Assembly (NCBI RefSeq): GCF_904846625.1
Contig: NZ_CAJHBL010000003.1
Span: 310,001 to 374,000 of the forward strand
Length of the DNA: 64,000 bases
Source of the DNA: Psychrobacter sp. JCM 18900
GTDB lineage: Bacteria; Pseudomonadota; Gammaproteobacteria; Pseudomonadales; Moraxellaceae
Reading direction: 5' to 3'
Under the pieces are notes generated by a model. That model did not search any database. It saw only the letters and a list, made by a program, of their open reading frames with translations, and had not been told where the DNA came from. Shown here piece after piece: positions 49,374 to 58,441 of this stretch. Within the stretch, counting starts at the first letter, position 1, and each line of letters opens with the position of its first letter. The position numbers and the translations under genes were made by a program.

Positions 49374-50064
49374 TACTCGCATCTTTATACTCAATTTCAA
49401 AAGAGTCTTCATTCACTGATTCATCAGCAAATTCACTCACGTATGACTGAATCTCGCCTTTTGAAGTAAACATTAACCTACAGTCATGATTAGTTGGAAA
49501 TATCTTCCCGCTTTTTATTACCTGATAGGAGGTTGGACGCGCAAGTTCGCAAATTAAATTTGGATCATCCGCATCATACAGGCCATGCTTTCTTGACGGA
49601 TAATATAGAATCCAAGTTTCTAATTTTTCGGAATTACTATTTCTATATATATTACTATCAATTTTGTTTTTCGTTTCCACGCCTTTTGCGCAGTTAGAGG
49701 AAATAGGTGAATCTATATTTCCTACAGCATCGTTGCCTGACATTATAATAATTTGAATATTACTATCAGTTATAACTAGTGTTGGCTGTCCACGATCGCA
49801 ATTATACAAAACACCTTTTGGTATGAGTTGTAATGCAAGATGCTCACCAACATCGCCCCAGCGAGCCATACCGCTACCACGATTTAATTTAGTTTTAAGG
49901 TTGAAGTTTCCATCAGCTTTCAGAAGGGCATCGAATAATATCTGTGGTTCAAAGCCGAACTTATCCTTTAGGATTTCTATAGCCTTTTTGTTATTTATTA
50001 GCTCGCCATCTTTGTTGTGACTATCTAAGTCACTGAACATTTCATACTGTGGTTCTTGATACAT
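49363..50064 (-). CDS. Unrecognised 233-residue protein paired with an ImmA/IrrE regulator
   Basis: I do not recognise this family. The protein is soluble, with no signal peptide or membrane segment. It has an N-terminal helical part (about 20-60), a central beta-rich stretch (about 70-115: GDVGEHLALQLIPKG, PTLVITDSNIQIII), a GVETKNKID segment at 128-136, a YYPSRKHGLYDADDPNLICEL stretch and a very acidic C-terminal tail. An E-x-K within VETKNK recalls, weakly, the core of PD-(D/E)xK nucleases. It is the first gene of a two-gene operon, overlapping the metallopeptidase gene, an arrangement common in toxin-antitoxin and defence-like pairs. Confidence 0.7.
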   Translation of the reverse strand: MYQEPQYEMFSDLDSHNKDGELINNKKAIEILKDKFGFEPQILFDALLKADGNFNLKTKLNRGSGMARWGDVGEHLALQLIPKGVLYNCDRGQPTLVITDSNIQIIIMSGNDAVGNIDSPISSNCAKGVETKNKIDSNIYRNSNSEKLETWILYYPSRKHGLYDADDPNLICELARPTSYQVIKSGKIFPTNHDCRLMFTSKGEIQSYVSEFADESVNEDSFEIEYKDASNEE

Positions 50065-50177
50065 ATTTATTCAATCCATATTATTTTTATAAATTATAAC
50101 ATCATTAGATGTAGTAAAAAATAAAAATAATGTGATAAATTGAATTTTTTATAATCTACTTAATCATCCAAATCACT

Positions 50178-50348
50178 CTATTTACTTTTTCTCTGAGCCT
50201 CAGCTATCAACTCATGAATCTTAATACTTTCCTTTAGCACACAAGCATCATAAGCAGAGAGCGGCTCAGACGCTTGTTCTTTTTCCTGATCTTGCTTGGC
50301 TTTTTCTGCTAAATACTTTTCAAGTTTATAGGCTTCAGAATCGACCAT
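50178..50348 (-). CDS. Small Glu/Lys-rich protein, paralogue of the 65-residue gene near 53.2 kb
   Basis: A 56-residue open frame too short for most ORF screens. It starts MVDSEAYKLEKYLAEKAKQ, continues through a charged helical stretch, and shares EPLSAYDACVLKES and KIHELIAEA with the product of the small gene about 3 kb away. The shared block is also nearly identical at DNA level. A GGGGGA ribosome-binding site lies about eight bases before the ATG. The protein is probably a short coiled coil with one cysteine. It lies downstream of tdh beyond a terminator. The function is unknown; conservation between the copies is the evidence that it is real. Confidence 0.72.
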   Translation of the reverse strand: MVDSEAYKLEKYLAEKAKQDQEKEQASEPLSAYDACVLKESIKIHELIAEAQRKSK

Positions 50349-50378
50349 AATTTGTCCCCCGTATGATTTTTACCCTAT

Positions 50379-50410
50379 AAAAAACGGCACTGAAATCAGT
50401 GCCGTTTTAT
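50379..50410 (-). terminator. Intrinsic terminator of kbl-tdh
   Basis: AAAACGGCACTGA pairs perfectly with TCAGTGCCGTTTT around AA; the A-run on the left is the minus-strand U-tract. It lies about 55 bases after the tdh stop. Confidence 0.9.
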
Positions 50411-50465
50411 AAGTCATGACAATGTAAAAGCTAACCATGGCTGATCAAGTGCTGAATCACCAAAA

Positions 50466-51491
50466 TCAATCCCAGCTTAAAATCACCTTACCGCATTGCC
50501 CACTTTCCATGATATCAAAGCCTTCTTGAAAGTCATCAATGTGCATGCGATGGGTAACGATGGGCGACAGATCAATACCGCTAATCAGCATTTGCTCCAT
50601 CTGATACCACGTCTCCCACATCTCGCGGCCATAAATACCTTTTAGGGTTAATGCCTTAAAAATAATCTTGCTCCAATCCACCGTGGTGGTGTTAGGCAAA
50701 ATACCCAAGAGCGCAATTTTAGAGCCGTTATACATGTTACTAATCATCGAATCAAAGGCCTGAGGCGAGCCTGACATCTCAAGCCCAATATCAAAGCCGT
50801 GCATTTTTAACTCAGCAATAGCGCCTTCGATGGTTTCACCTTTGGCTGGGTTGATGGTCATCGTCGCGCCCATTTTTTTGGCAAGCTCTAGGCGATAATC
50901 GCTGATATCGCTGACCACAATATTACGCGCCCCTGCGAATCGGCAAATCGCTGTTGCCATCGAACCAATCAATCCTGCACCCGTGATTAGCACATCTTCA
51001 CCAAGGACAGGGAAAGACAATGCGGTATGAGTAGCGTTGCCAAAGGGGTCCATAATGGCCGCCATCTCATCGCTGATACGCTCATCGAGTCTGATGACAT
51101 TATCGGCAGGTATCACCAAATATTCGGCAAACGCGCCATCGCGGTCAACGCCCACGCCGATGGTGTTTTCGCACACATGGAGCTTACCTCGGCGGCAGTT
51201 ACGGCAATGCCCGCAAGCGATATGGCCTTCGCCTGTGACTCGGTCACCTATTTCAAGATGCTTGACGCCATCGCCCATTTCACTAATGACACCGACGTAT
51301 TCGTGTCCGATAATCATTGGCGTTTTTATGGTCTTTTGTGACCACTCATCCCACTTATAAATGTGCAAGTCTGTGCCACAGATGGCAGTTTTTTTAATTT
51401 TAATTTTAACGTCATTGATGCCGACCGTAGGTTCTGGCATGTCTTGCATCCAGATGCCTTTTTCGGCATGAGCTTTAACCAGTGCTTTCAT
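50466..51491 (-). CDS. tdh: L-threonine 3-dehydrogenase
   Basis: Tdh oxidises threonine to 2-amino-3-ketobutyrate with NAD+. The 341-residue zinc alcohol-dehydrogenase-type protein has catalytic zinc residues Cys38, His63 and Glu64, the Thr40/Asp41/His43 relay, and the structural zinc ligands Cys93, Cys96, Cys99 and Cys107. The Rossmann motif GAGLIGSMA lies near residue 175. It follows kbl by 63 bases on the same strand, so the two enzymes that turn threonine into glycine and acetyl-CoA form an operon. AAGAGAAA precedes the ATG. The length equals that of E. coli Tdh. Confidence 0.97.
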   Translation of the reverse strand: MKALVKAHAEKGIWMQDMPEPTVGINDVKIKIKKTAICGTDLHIYKWDEWSQKTIKTPMIIGHEYVGVISEMGDGVKHLEIGDRVTGEGHIACGHCRNCRRGKLHVCENTIGVGVDRDGAFAEYLVIPADNVIRLDERISDEMAAIMDPFGNATHTALSFPVLGEDVLITGAGLIGSMATAICRFAGARNIVVSDISDYRLELAKKMGATMTINPAKGETIEGAIAELKMHGFDIGLEMSGSPQAFDSMISNMYNGSKIALLGILPNTTTVDWSKIIFKALTLKGIYGREMWETWYQMEQMLISGIDLSPIVTHRMHIDDFQEGFDIMESGQCGKVILSWD

Positions 51492-51554
51492 ACTTTTCTC
51501 TTATTTAACGGTGTTGTACTTAAGGGTTGAATCTAGGTAAATATCGAGCGACGC

Positions 51555-52745
51555 TTAATCAATCACCTTCATTTGCTTGGCGACTTTGATAAAGGCGGCG
51601 ATACACTGGTCGAGCTGCTCGCGAGTATGAGCAGCAGAGAGCTGCACACGAATGCGAGCTTCATTTTTTGGCACGACAGGATAGAAGAAGCCAATCACAT
51701 AAATGCCTTCTTCAAGCAGTGCGTCTGCCATTTGCTGGGAGACATTGGCGTCATAGAGCATCACCGCACAGATGGCCGATTCGGTAGGCTTGATATCGAA
51801 GCCCGCATCTTGCATTTGCTTCACAAAATAGGCGGTATTTTCATGTAATTGGTCTTGTAGGGTATTGTCTTGCGATAGCATTTCAAACGCTTTTACCCCA
51901 GCGGCAGCCACCATAGGAGGAATAGAATTTGAAAATAGATACGGGCGTGAGCGTTGACGCAGCATCTCAATCATTTCTTTTTTGCCCGTCGTAAAGCCGC
52001 CAATAGCACCGCCAAATGCCTTGCCCAAGGTACCAGTAATCAGCTCAACATCGCCACGTAAATCAAACAATTCAGTTACGCCGCCACCAGTGCGACCGAC
52101 CACGCCTGCTGAATGTGATTCATCAATCATGACCATGGCATCATATTTTTGTGCTAACGCATAGATCTCATCCATCGGCGCCACGTTACCATCCATTGAA
52201 AACACACCATCGGTGACAATCAAACGAAAACGCTGTGCTTGCGCTGCTTGTAATTGCGTTTCTAAATCTTGCATATCTGCATTGGCGTAGCGATAACGAG
52301 CAGCTTTACACAGGCGCACCCCATCGATGATTGAGGCATGATTTAACGAATCAGAAATAATGGCATCTTCGCTGGTCAGCAGTGGCTCAAAGGCACCACC
52401 ATTGGCATCGAAACAAGCGGCATAAAGAATAGTATCTTCGGTATTAAAAAATTGAGAAATCGACGCTTCTAATTGCTTATGCAAATCTTGCGTACCACAA
52501 ATAAACCGCACTGATGACATGCCGTAACCTGAGTTTTCAATGGCTTGGATCGCCGCCTTTTTAATCTCAGGATGGTCAGACAGTCCAAGGTAATTATTGG
52601 CACAGAAGTTAAGCATCTCACGGCCATCGGCGATCTTGATTAGCGCATCTTGCGGAGAGGTAATAACGCGCTCGTTTTTATACAGTCCTGCTGCGCGTAT
52701 ATCACTGATTTCTTGTTGTAGGTGTTTTTGAAAGGCTTGATACAT
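51555..52745 (-). CDS. kbl: Glycine C-acetyltransferase (2-amino-3-ketobutyrate CoA ligase)
   Basis: Kbl cleaves 2-amino-3-ketobutyrate with CoA to glycine and acetyl-CoA, acting on the unstable product of Tdh. The 396-residue fold-type I PLP enzyme has NFCANNYLGLSDHP at about 46-59, Asp208 in MIDESHSAG and the PLP lysine Lys242 in GTLGKAFGGA. An AAGGAA Shine-Dalgarno supports the start. It is the first gene of the kbl-tdh operon, the same order as in E. coli. Confidence 0.97.
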   Translation of the reverse strand: MYQAFQKHLQQEISDIRAAGLYKNERVITSPQDALIKIADGREMLNFCANNYLGLSDHPEIKKAAIQAIENSGYGMSSVRFICGTQDLHKQLEASISQFFNTEDTILYAACFDANGGAFEPLLTSEDAIISDSLNHASIIDGVRLCKAARYRYANADMQDLETQLQAAQAQRFRLIVTDGVFSMDGNVAPMDEIYALAQKYDAMVMIDESHSAGVVGRTGGGVTELFDLRGDVELITGTLGKAFGGAIGGFTTGKKEMIEMLRQRSRPYLFSNSIPPMVAAAGVKAFEMLSQDNTLQDQLHENTAYFVKQMQDAGFDIKPTESAICAVMLYDANVSQQMADALLEEGIYVIGFFYPVVPKNEARIRVQLSAAHTREQLDQCIAAFIKVAKQMKVID

Positions 52746-53139
52746 AAATATTCCTTTTTTAGTATTATTGGTGTTCGTTTGATAATAGAGATATTGGGAC
52801 TGGTAATAGAATCAAGTTATCAAAGCCAAGCTATCAAAAGCCGCGCATCATCCTAGTCATCATTAAAATCAACGATAAAACCAAAGATGCGGGAAGCCAA
52901 TGAGATGGTGCGAGCAGTGATACTATCTATAACCCTGTGAGCGGTGATTTTATCATTAGCCTATCGCAATAAATAGCCTAAATAGTTGGTAGATAGGCCT
53001 TCTTTTATAAAGTGATATAGCGTTGTTTGGTTATAGTATTGCTCTTATAGCAGCTTAGCTATGTCTCAAAACATAAGACATTAACTTGCGCATTTATATA
53101 TTCTTGATTGCTAAGTATTGATAAGTACTGTCTATCCAG
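52746..53139. other. Upstream region of kbl-tdh
   Basis: A 394-base spacer that should hold the kbl promoter on the minus strand. A 14-bp imperfect direct repeat (AAGTTATCAAAGCC and AAGCTATCAAAAGCC) lies near 52.82 kb. I could not identify a leucine-responsive or other operator, and I see no RNA gene. Confidence 0.4.
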
Positions 53140-53337
53140 TTATTCATCTTTGGGGCGCTTCTTAGCTTCAGCAATCAACTCATGAATCTTCGCACTTTCC
53201 TTTAGCACACAAGCATCATAGGCAGAGAGTGGCTCAGGTTCTTGCTCCTCTTTCTCTTCCTGCTCCTGCTCTTGTTTGGCTTTTTCTTCTAGATATTTTT
53301 GCAGATCATCTTGCTCATTTTGTTGAGAATTATTCAT
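53140..53337 (-). CDS. Small Gln/Glu-rich coiled-coil protein
   Basis: A 65-residue, highly charged protein: an N-terminal Gln/Asn/Asp stretch, a Glu/Gln/Lys-rich helix (EEKAKQEQEQEEKEEQ), then the conserved block EPLSAYDACVLKES...KIHELIAEA shared with the 56-residue paralogue beyond tdh-kbl. A strong AGGAG Shine-Dalgarno precedes the ATG. It starts 29 bases after the stop of the AmiD-like amidase gene and is probably in the same transcript. No known domain is recognised. The single cysteine and the conserved C-terminal helix are the most likely functional parts. Confidence 0.75.
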   Translation of the reverse strand: MNNSQQNEQDDLQKYLEEKAKQEQEQEEKEEQEPEPLSAYDACVLKESAKIHELIAEAKKRPKDE

Positions 53338-53366
53338 GGTTTATGTCTCCTGATAGCCTGTATTCT

Positions 53367-54248
53367 TCAATAAAAATCATCCCGACCAGCATACTTTTTA
53401 TTTAGTGCCTGCAATATCGCATAGGTCTCGCTATCCATATTCCCCGTTGGCTGCTGCGATCTAAAGTGTAGCTGAAACGTATAGACGACATCGCGACTGG
53501 CTTTGTCCCATATATCAGTGTCATTGATTTGATAGCCATACTTGCGAAACGCTTGCTTGATCTCAGGTATCGTGGCCGACGCAAATCCATCTTGATTCAT
53601 AAAGAACTGCTTATCAAACTCATCATACCAAGCGCCAATACCGTAATCGAAATACAGTCGCTCCCATGGGAACTTTGCACCAGGGTCTATCTTGCGCGAG
53701 GGTGCCATGTCCGAGTGACCAATGATATTCTTCGGTGAGATGTCGTAGCGCATGGCGATATCTTGCACCAGTTGTGCGACTTTCTTAATCTGCAACTCAT
53801 CAAATGCCACATAATGCTCATAAGGATGATAGTCGAGCGTGCCATTTTTCAGCGCGTCTCGATATTCAGGCTTGATGCCACTATTGACGATCTCGATACC
53901 GATAGAGGTATCATTTAATATCGTCCGTCTTGCAAAGCCGCCATCACCAGCATGCCATGCGCGCTCGCTCTCTGGTACAAGGTTGTAGATTTTATTGTCA
54001 TCATTGTCTAATACTAAATAGTGCGCGCTCACATTGCCTGTGGTCAATGTCTTTATCGAGCGCTCGTTATCTGAGACCGTATAGTGCAAGACGATGGTTT
54101 TAATGCGCTCGCTTTTGCCAGTAGCTTGATAGCTATCGCTATCGATGACATAACGCGGCGCTGTCGTTGATACGCAGCCAACGAGCGATAGCATGGAACA
54201 TGATATTAATACTGATGCCAATGCAATCGAGGAAATGTTTTTTGCCAT
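53367..54248 (-). CDS. N-acetylmuramoyl-L-alanine amidase, lipoprotein (AmiD-like)
   Basis: A 293-residue Amidase_2-family enzyme that cuts the amide bond between MurNAc and L-Ala in peptidoglycan or its fragments. The start at 54248 gives a signal peptide with lipobox LVGC (Cys25), so it is probably anchored in the outer membrane as E. coli AmiD is. Zinc ligands are visible in IVLHYTV, IIGHSDMAPSRKIDPG and the Asp of the latter. A peptidoglycan-binding domain follows at about 215-285. The longer frame upstream overlaps the permease gene and is rejected. It lies 28 bases after that permease gene on the same strand. Confidence 0.88.
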   Translation of the reverse strand: MAKNISSIALASVLISCSMLSLVGCVSTTAPRYVIDSDSYQATGKSERIKTIVLHYTVSDNERSIKTLTTGNVSAHYLVLDNDDNKIYNLVPESERAWHAGDGGFARRTILNDTSIGIEIVNSGIKPEYRDALKNGTLDYHPYEHYVAFDELQIKKVAQLVQDIAMRYDISPKNIIGHSDMAPSRKIDPGAKFPWERLYFDYGIGAWYDEFDKQFFMNQDGFASATIPEIKQAFRKYGYQINDTDIWDKASRDVVYTFQLHFRSQQPTGNMDSETYAILQALNKKYAGRDDFY

Positions 54249-54276
54249 GAAATGCTCTGTGTGGGAATAGTTGCGG

Positions 54277-55629
54277 TTAATTAACGTTAGAATGAACTGC
54301 GATTTTTTTATAACCAATTGCCCCGAGCAGAATAAAGAAACCTAGCAAGACATAAGCATTGAACGACAGCGCCGCTGGTGAAAATGGTAGCAGCAATAGC
54401 GATATAAAGACCACACTGATTAATACAGAGAGATAATTTAGCAAACCTGCCTGTTTCTTTTTTCGCTCATTGATGAGGTCAGCGGTCGTGACGTAAGCGA
54501 AGCCAACGGTTATACCCAAAGACGCCATTGTCACGATATCGAGTAGGTAGTTTCTACCCAGCCAAGGAGAGAGTAGGCACACCAAGCATATCAATATAAC
54601 GGTCTTTTGCTTACTGAATTGGTTGTGTTTATCTGTAAATACGCTGGGCAATAATGACGTGTCGCCCATAGACTCTAAGAGTTTAACCGATGACAATATA
54701 AAGCCGTTGATACCGCTCATTATCGAGCCAATCATAGCGATCGATAGCAGCCAGATGCCAATGCTACCAATCCGATTGTCTATGCCTTCACCTGTCGCCC
54801 AGTGGCTGTCTTTGATCGCTTGATAGTCAAAGCTCATGTTTAGCGCGGTAAAGTAGTTGATTAAAAAGTAAAACAACACACCAGCGATGAGTGAAATTAG
54901 GATAATACTTTTGGTCTTGGTTTTTGAATCGCTGATGGCTTTTGAAATCTGCGGTGTGGTCTCAAAACCAACATACGCCCACGGCATAACGGCCAAGATA
55001 GGTAACCATGCCAGACTGGTAATAGAGCCGCTAGACATATCAGTTGGCAAAAATGCTTGGTTCGTTGGTGTCATCCAAAGTGAGCCAAAAAACAGCGCGG
55101 TGACTGATAGAATCATAAAGAGGGCGATATAGAGTTGGATTTTTGCGCCGACTCGTACGCCTTTTAGATTGATATAACTGAATAAAATAATAGCCGCGCT
55201 GCATAGAGACACTTCACTGGCGTAGACTTCCCAACCAGCAATCGTATATAGATAGCCTAATTGTAAGCCGCTAGGTAACAAATAGCGCAGTAGCAAAGCG
55301 ACGGCTGATATATTGAGCGCGATAATAGAAATATAGCCTATCGTGACGCCCCAACCATAAATATAGGCATGCTTGCGATTGATGTATTTTTCAATCCAAT
55401 AGATGCCGCCTGACTCGTTTTCTGGCGTTTGGGTCAGCAAATTAATATAGGCACGCGCAACCATATAGATGGCTAAAGTACCGATAATAATAGCAACAGA
55501 AGAGCCTAATAGCTGTGACTGCGGCAAAAACAAATCGCCTGGCATGACATACGCACCCCAGCCGATAATCGCACCAACGCTAATCGCTATCGCTTGTAAG
55601 TAGCTGATACTTTCTGTCTTTTCACTCAT
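54277..55629 (-). CDS. APC-superfamily amino-acid permease
   Basis: A 450-residue inner-membrane transporter with about 12 hydrophobic helices. The first helix region SVGAIIGWGAYVMPGDLF carries the unwound glycine-rich segment (GAIIGWGAY) that binds the substrate backbone in APC transporters. PWAYVGFETTPQISKAI in the middle matches the helix-6 region (GFE) of the superfamily. The start at 55629 is set by an AAGGAG Shine-Dalgarno seven bases upstream. It is co-directional with the amidase and small coiled-coil genes. The substrate cannot be read, though peptide or cell-wall amino-acid recycling would fit the neighbour. Confidence 0.88.
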   Translation of the reverse strand: MSEKTESISYLQAIAISVGAIIGWGAYVMPGDLFLPQSQLLGSSVAIIIGTLAIYMVARAYINLLTQTPENESGGIYWIEKYINRKHAYIYGWGVTIGYISIIALNISAVALLLRYLLPSGLQLGYLYTIAGWEVYASEVSLCSAAIILFSYINLKGVRVGAKIQLYIALFMILSVTALFFGSLWMTPTNQAFLPTDMSSGSITSLAWLPILAVMPWAYVGFETTPQISKAISDSKTKTKSIILISLIAGVLFYFLINYFTALNMSFDYQAIKDSHWATGEGIDNRIGSIGIWLLSIAMIGSIMSGINGFILSSVKLLESMGDTSLLPSVFTDKHNQFSKQKTVILICLVCLLSPWLGRNYLLDIVTMASLGITVGFAYVTTADLINERKKKQAGLLNYLSVLISVVFISLLLLPFSPAALSFNAYVLLGFFILLGAIGYKKIAVHSNVN

Positions 55630-55786
55630 GGAGTGCTCCTTCACGATCAAAGATGGAGAAGGAGAGAGTGTTTATTATGGAGCTGACATAGAACATGAAA
55701 AACCTTGTGACGCCATTACGCAGGGTACTGGCTATCTTTTATAAATAGAAAAGTCATATTAAAGGTTTTTGTTGAGTGTTACCTTT

Positions 55787-56566
55787 TCAATCCTGTTGGA
55801 TTTTTTTAGCCAGAACCTTTTTCCAACTGTCCTCTAAACAGTCAATCGCGAGCCACGGCTCAATAGTATCTGCATCAAACTTTTCTTTTGAGTTTGCCAG
55901 TTGCCATAGCGTATCCAATGTCGCAAACGGATAAGGGCGCTCAACCAGATACACAGGTAAATCAGCGTCTATAACGCCATCGCGCACAACTTGGAAATAC
56001 CAGCCAGAGATCCCTTGCTTGCTGACCCATGCCGCGATATTTGGTACTTTGGTAAATTGGCCAATTTGGTCGTTAATTTTGTAGCATGGGCGGCGTGGTT
56101 GGACGATACGTAGTTGAACGCTATCACCATCATTACTGTTATCTTGGCCATTTTCAAAATGTCCACCATATTGAAAAACATCACCAATACAAACCGTAGA
56201 TTCGGTCATTTCAGGCAAACCATCGACAGCTTCAGTCGTAAGGTTTTCGCCCAATGTACCTACACGCACTTTTAAACCAAACTCTGCATTAATTTTTGCA
56301 TACGTCGCAGGTGCTAGCTGATGCACGGCTTTTAGTGGGCCACCATGATGCTTACGGTCAGCCTGTTCATCAGTGGTTAAGCCCATAAAGTTGACGGCGA
56401 CAGGAGACTTAATAGGTGCTTTATCAATGGCGCTCATTTCTTCACGGGCGAATGGCATAGATTTGCCAGCGCGGACGCAGGTTAAGTTGGCGATATGTAG
56501 TGGCAAGTCTTGGTTAAAGTCTGTTGAAGTTTGCTCAGGTGATGATGTGATCGATTCTGCGCTCAT
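55787..56566 (-). CDS. MOSC domain protein (YiiM-like)
   Basis: A 259-residue protein with a MOSC domain at about 55-180: KHHGGPLKAVHQLA contains the conserved basic/His segment, LGENLTTEAVDG the GEN motif and VQPRRPCYKIN the conserved cysteine that binds molybdenum cofactor or its sulfur. A C-terminal 3-alpha domain follows (GWYFQVVRDGVI, about 190-255). YiiM-type proteins reduce N-hydroxylated compounds. An Asn/Gly/Asp-rich insertion lies near residue 140. AGGAAAC precedes the ATG. It appears to be a single gene. Confidence 0.88.
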   Translation of the reverse strand: MSAESITSSPEQTSTDFNQDLPLHIANLTCVRAGKSMPFAREEMSAIDKAPIKSPVAVNFMGLTTDEQADRKHHGGPLKAVHQLAPATYAKINAEFGLKVRVGTLGENLTTEAVDGLPEMTESTVCIGDVFQYGGHFENGQDNSNDGDSVQLRIVQPRRPCYKINDQIGQFTKVPNIAAWVSKQGISGWYFQVVRDGVIDADLPVYLVERPYPFATLDTLWQLANSKEKFDADTIEPWLAIDCLEDSWKKVLAKKIQQD

Positions 56567-56701
56567 AAGGTTTCCTAATAGGTAAAATGAATAGGCTAAG
56601 GCGGTTTAATTTTAGTGGCTAATAGATATTAATATGAAATGAGCTTATCCGTACTCAATGATGTATCTGATTATACTGGTTCATCATCATAAAATTTACA
56701 T

Positions 56702-56734
56702 AAAAAAAGACCAGAATAAGTATTCTGGTCTTTT
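56702..56734 (-). terminator. Intrinsic terminator of nadD-rsfS
   Basis: AAAGACCAGAAT pairs perfectly with ATTCTGGTCTTT around AAGT; seven A residues on the left form the minus-strand U-tract. It lies 47 bases after the rsfS stop. Confidence 0.88.
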
Positions 56735-56780
56735 TGGTGGAGCGTTTCTTAATTTTGAACGAATATCGTCACTGACAAGC

Positions 56781-57194
56781 TTATTTGTTTTTGTTACGAC
56801 GACCTGCAGTTTTCTTTTCACGCGGCGTAGCAACTAGCTCAGCCAACTGCTCAGGTGATGACCATAGGCCTTCTAGATCATAAAACTCACGTGCTTGCGG
56901 CGTCATCATATGGACGACAACTGCGCCCAAATCAATCAACGTCCAGTCAGAATCGATGCCGCCTTCACGGCCAAGTGGCATAAAACCAGCTTGCTTAGCT
57001 TCAGCGCCGACGCTATCAGCCATCGCACGTACATGACGCTTTGAGGTACCATCAGCGATGATGATGCGCTCTGTTACGTCAGTCAACTCTTCTACATTCA
57101 TTACAGTGATGTTCTTTGCTTTCATATCATCTAGAGCGCTTTGTACTAGGGTCAAACATTCTGTTAGGCGTTCTGCAGTCATGGTGTTGGTCAT
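56781..57194 (-). CDS. rsfS: Ribosomal silencing factor RsfS
   Basis: RsfS binds ribosomal protein L14 and blocks subunit joining in poor nutrient conditions. The 137-residue protein has the DUF143 core: MKAKNITVMNVEELTDVTERIIIADGTSKRH-like sequence at about 25-55, DWTLIDLGAVVVHMMTPQAREFYDLEGLW at about 90-118, and a basic C-terminal tail (KKTAGRRNKNK). I chose the ATG at 57194 (AAGAGA upstream); the longer frame adds unconserved residues. It follows nadD on the same strand, the usual gammaproteobacterial pairing. Confidence 0.94.
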   Translation of the reverse strand: MTNTMTAERLTECLTLVQSALDDMKAKNITVMNVEELTDVTERIIIADGTSKRHVRAMADSVGAEAKQAGFMPLGREGGIDSDWTLIDLGAVVVHMMTPQAREFYDLEGLWSSPEQLAELVATPREKKTAGRRNKNK

Positions 57195-57325
57195 AAATTT
57201 TAATCTCTTGAATCGTAAATATGTAAAATAAAGGGGTAAAACGTCAATTTGTCTTATCCGACTGATCATATGTTGTCAGTCACGCATAGAGACAGGATAG
57301 GCAAAATGACATAGATAAGGCGATT

Positions 57326-58288
57326 TTAACGGAATTGAGCAGCAGAATATAGCTGATGGGCGATAATATATTGATAAACAGCAGGATTTAGCCATTTAGC
57401 TAATGGATTAGATTCAGTATTGCTAATGATATCATTTATTGATGCTATAGATGCGATTTGCCTCTTAGCGACTGGCATTTTATTTGTTTGATCGTCTAGT
57501 TTCTGTAGTTGTTCACGTATTTGTGTGCTTGATACCGCAGTAATAGGTCTCGAATCTATATAAATGCGTCCTTGATTGGCGTTTTTCAAGTCAGGGCTTT
57601 TTAAGTCAGTGCTAGTCGGATCAGTGCTATTTGAGTTTAAGCTATTTGTCGAGTGATGAATAGGTGGAGTTAATAGCTCTATAGGTGAGTCTGTTATATG
57701 GGGCTGCAATGACAACGGCAATTGCGATTGTAGAGTAGCAATATCTTGTACGGTCGCTGTATGGTTTTCAGAAGATATAATACTATCAGAAAATTTTCGG
57801 CTAATGCCATCGCTCACATCGGTACTGCTCTGACGATTAAATACCCATAAATTGACATAGTCAGTGAGACGCAATCCATCTTTCCATTTGTCCAAACTAT
57901 GTGCGCTGTCCATACCCATGATAAATAACAAACTGTCATTAGGATACCGCTGTCTTAATGTACGTACGCTGTCGATCGTATAGACAGGCGGCGCTTGCCA
58001 CAGCTCCAGCTCATTAATCTGTATCGGCATATTTTCCGTCGCTAGTTTTAACATCGCTAAACGATGGTTAGGGTCTGTACTTTGGGTCTTAAATGGCGAG
58101 CGTGCATTGGGTAATAAGGACACATGCAGTGTACGATGTAGCCGCGTTGCGATTGGTAGTAGGTGCTGATAGACAAACATTGCTACTTCTAGATGACCAT
58201 TATGTACGGGATCGAACGAGCCACCAAGGTAGGCACGAATGGCAGGTGCAGGTGTTTTTTCTTGTGGGCTGTTGCTCGTATTTGGCAT
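57326..58288 (-). CDS. nadD: Nicotinate-nucleotide adenylyltransferase, enlarged
   Basis: NadD adenylates nicotinate mononucleotide to deamido-NAD. The nucleotidyltransferase motif GGSFDPVHNGHLE lies at about 18-30, MGMDSAHSLDKW at about 124-135 and the closing SSTQIREQL at about 259-267. At 320 residues it is about 100 longer than E. coli NadD. The excess is a Ser/Thr/Asn/Asp-rich insertion at about 160-250 that ends in pentapeptide repeats (S-T-D-L-K type) encoded by a 15-bp tandem repeat at about 57583-57643. The catalytic motifs on both sides are intact. The start lacks a clear Shine-Dalgarno. rsfS follows. Confidence 0.92.
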   Translation of the reverse strand: MPNTSNSPQEKTPAPAIRAYLGGSFDPVHNGHLEVAMFVYQHLLPIATRLHRTLHVSLLPNARSPFKTQSTDPNHRLAMLKLATENMPIQINELELWQAPPVYTIDSVRTLRQRYPNDSLLFIMGMDSAHSLDKWKDGLRLTDYVNLWVFNRQSSTDVSDGISRKFSDSIISSENHTATVQDIATLQSQLPLSLQPHITDSPIELLTPPIHHSTNSLNSNSTDPTSTDLKSPDLKNANQGRIYIDSRPITAVSSTQIREQLQKLDDQTNKMPVAKRQIASIASINDIISNTESNPLAKWLNPAVYQYIIAHQLYSAAQFR

Positions 58289-58441
58289 AAATAAATGTGT
58301 AAAAGTAGATAGGGCGCACGTAAACTTTCATGCACCTTACTCTTTTACTGGCTGGCCTCTTTAGGGTAAATAATTTGATGATAGCGCTATTGTAGAGGGC
58401 AGGCGAGCATCTGTCACCACTGTCTGTCACAGAGCACCAAT

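Noticed and set aside
54249..54317. Longer start for the AmiD-like amidase
   Set aside because: It would overlap the permease gene and place extra residues before a canonical lipoprotein signal peptide.
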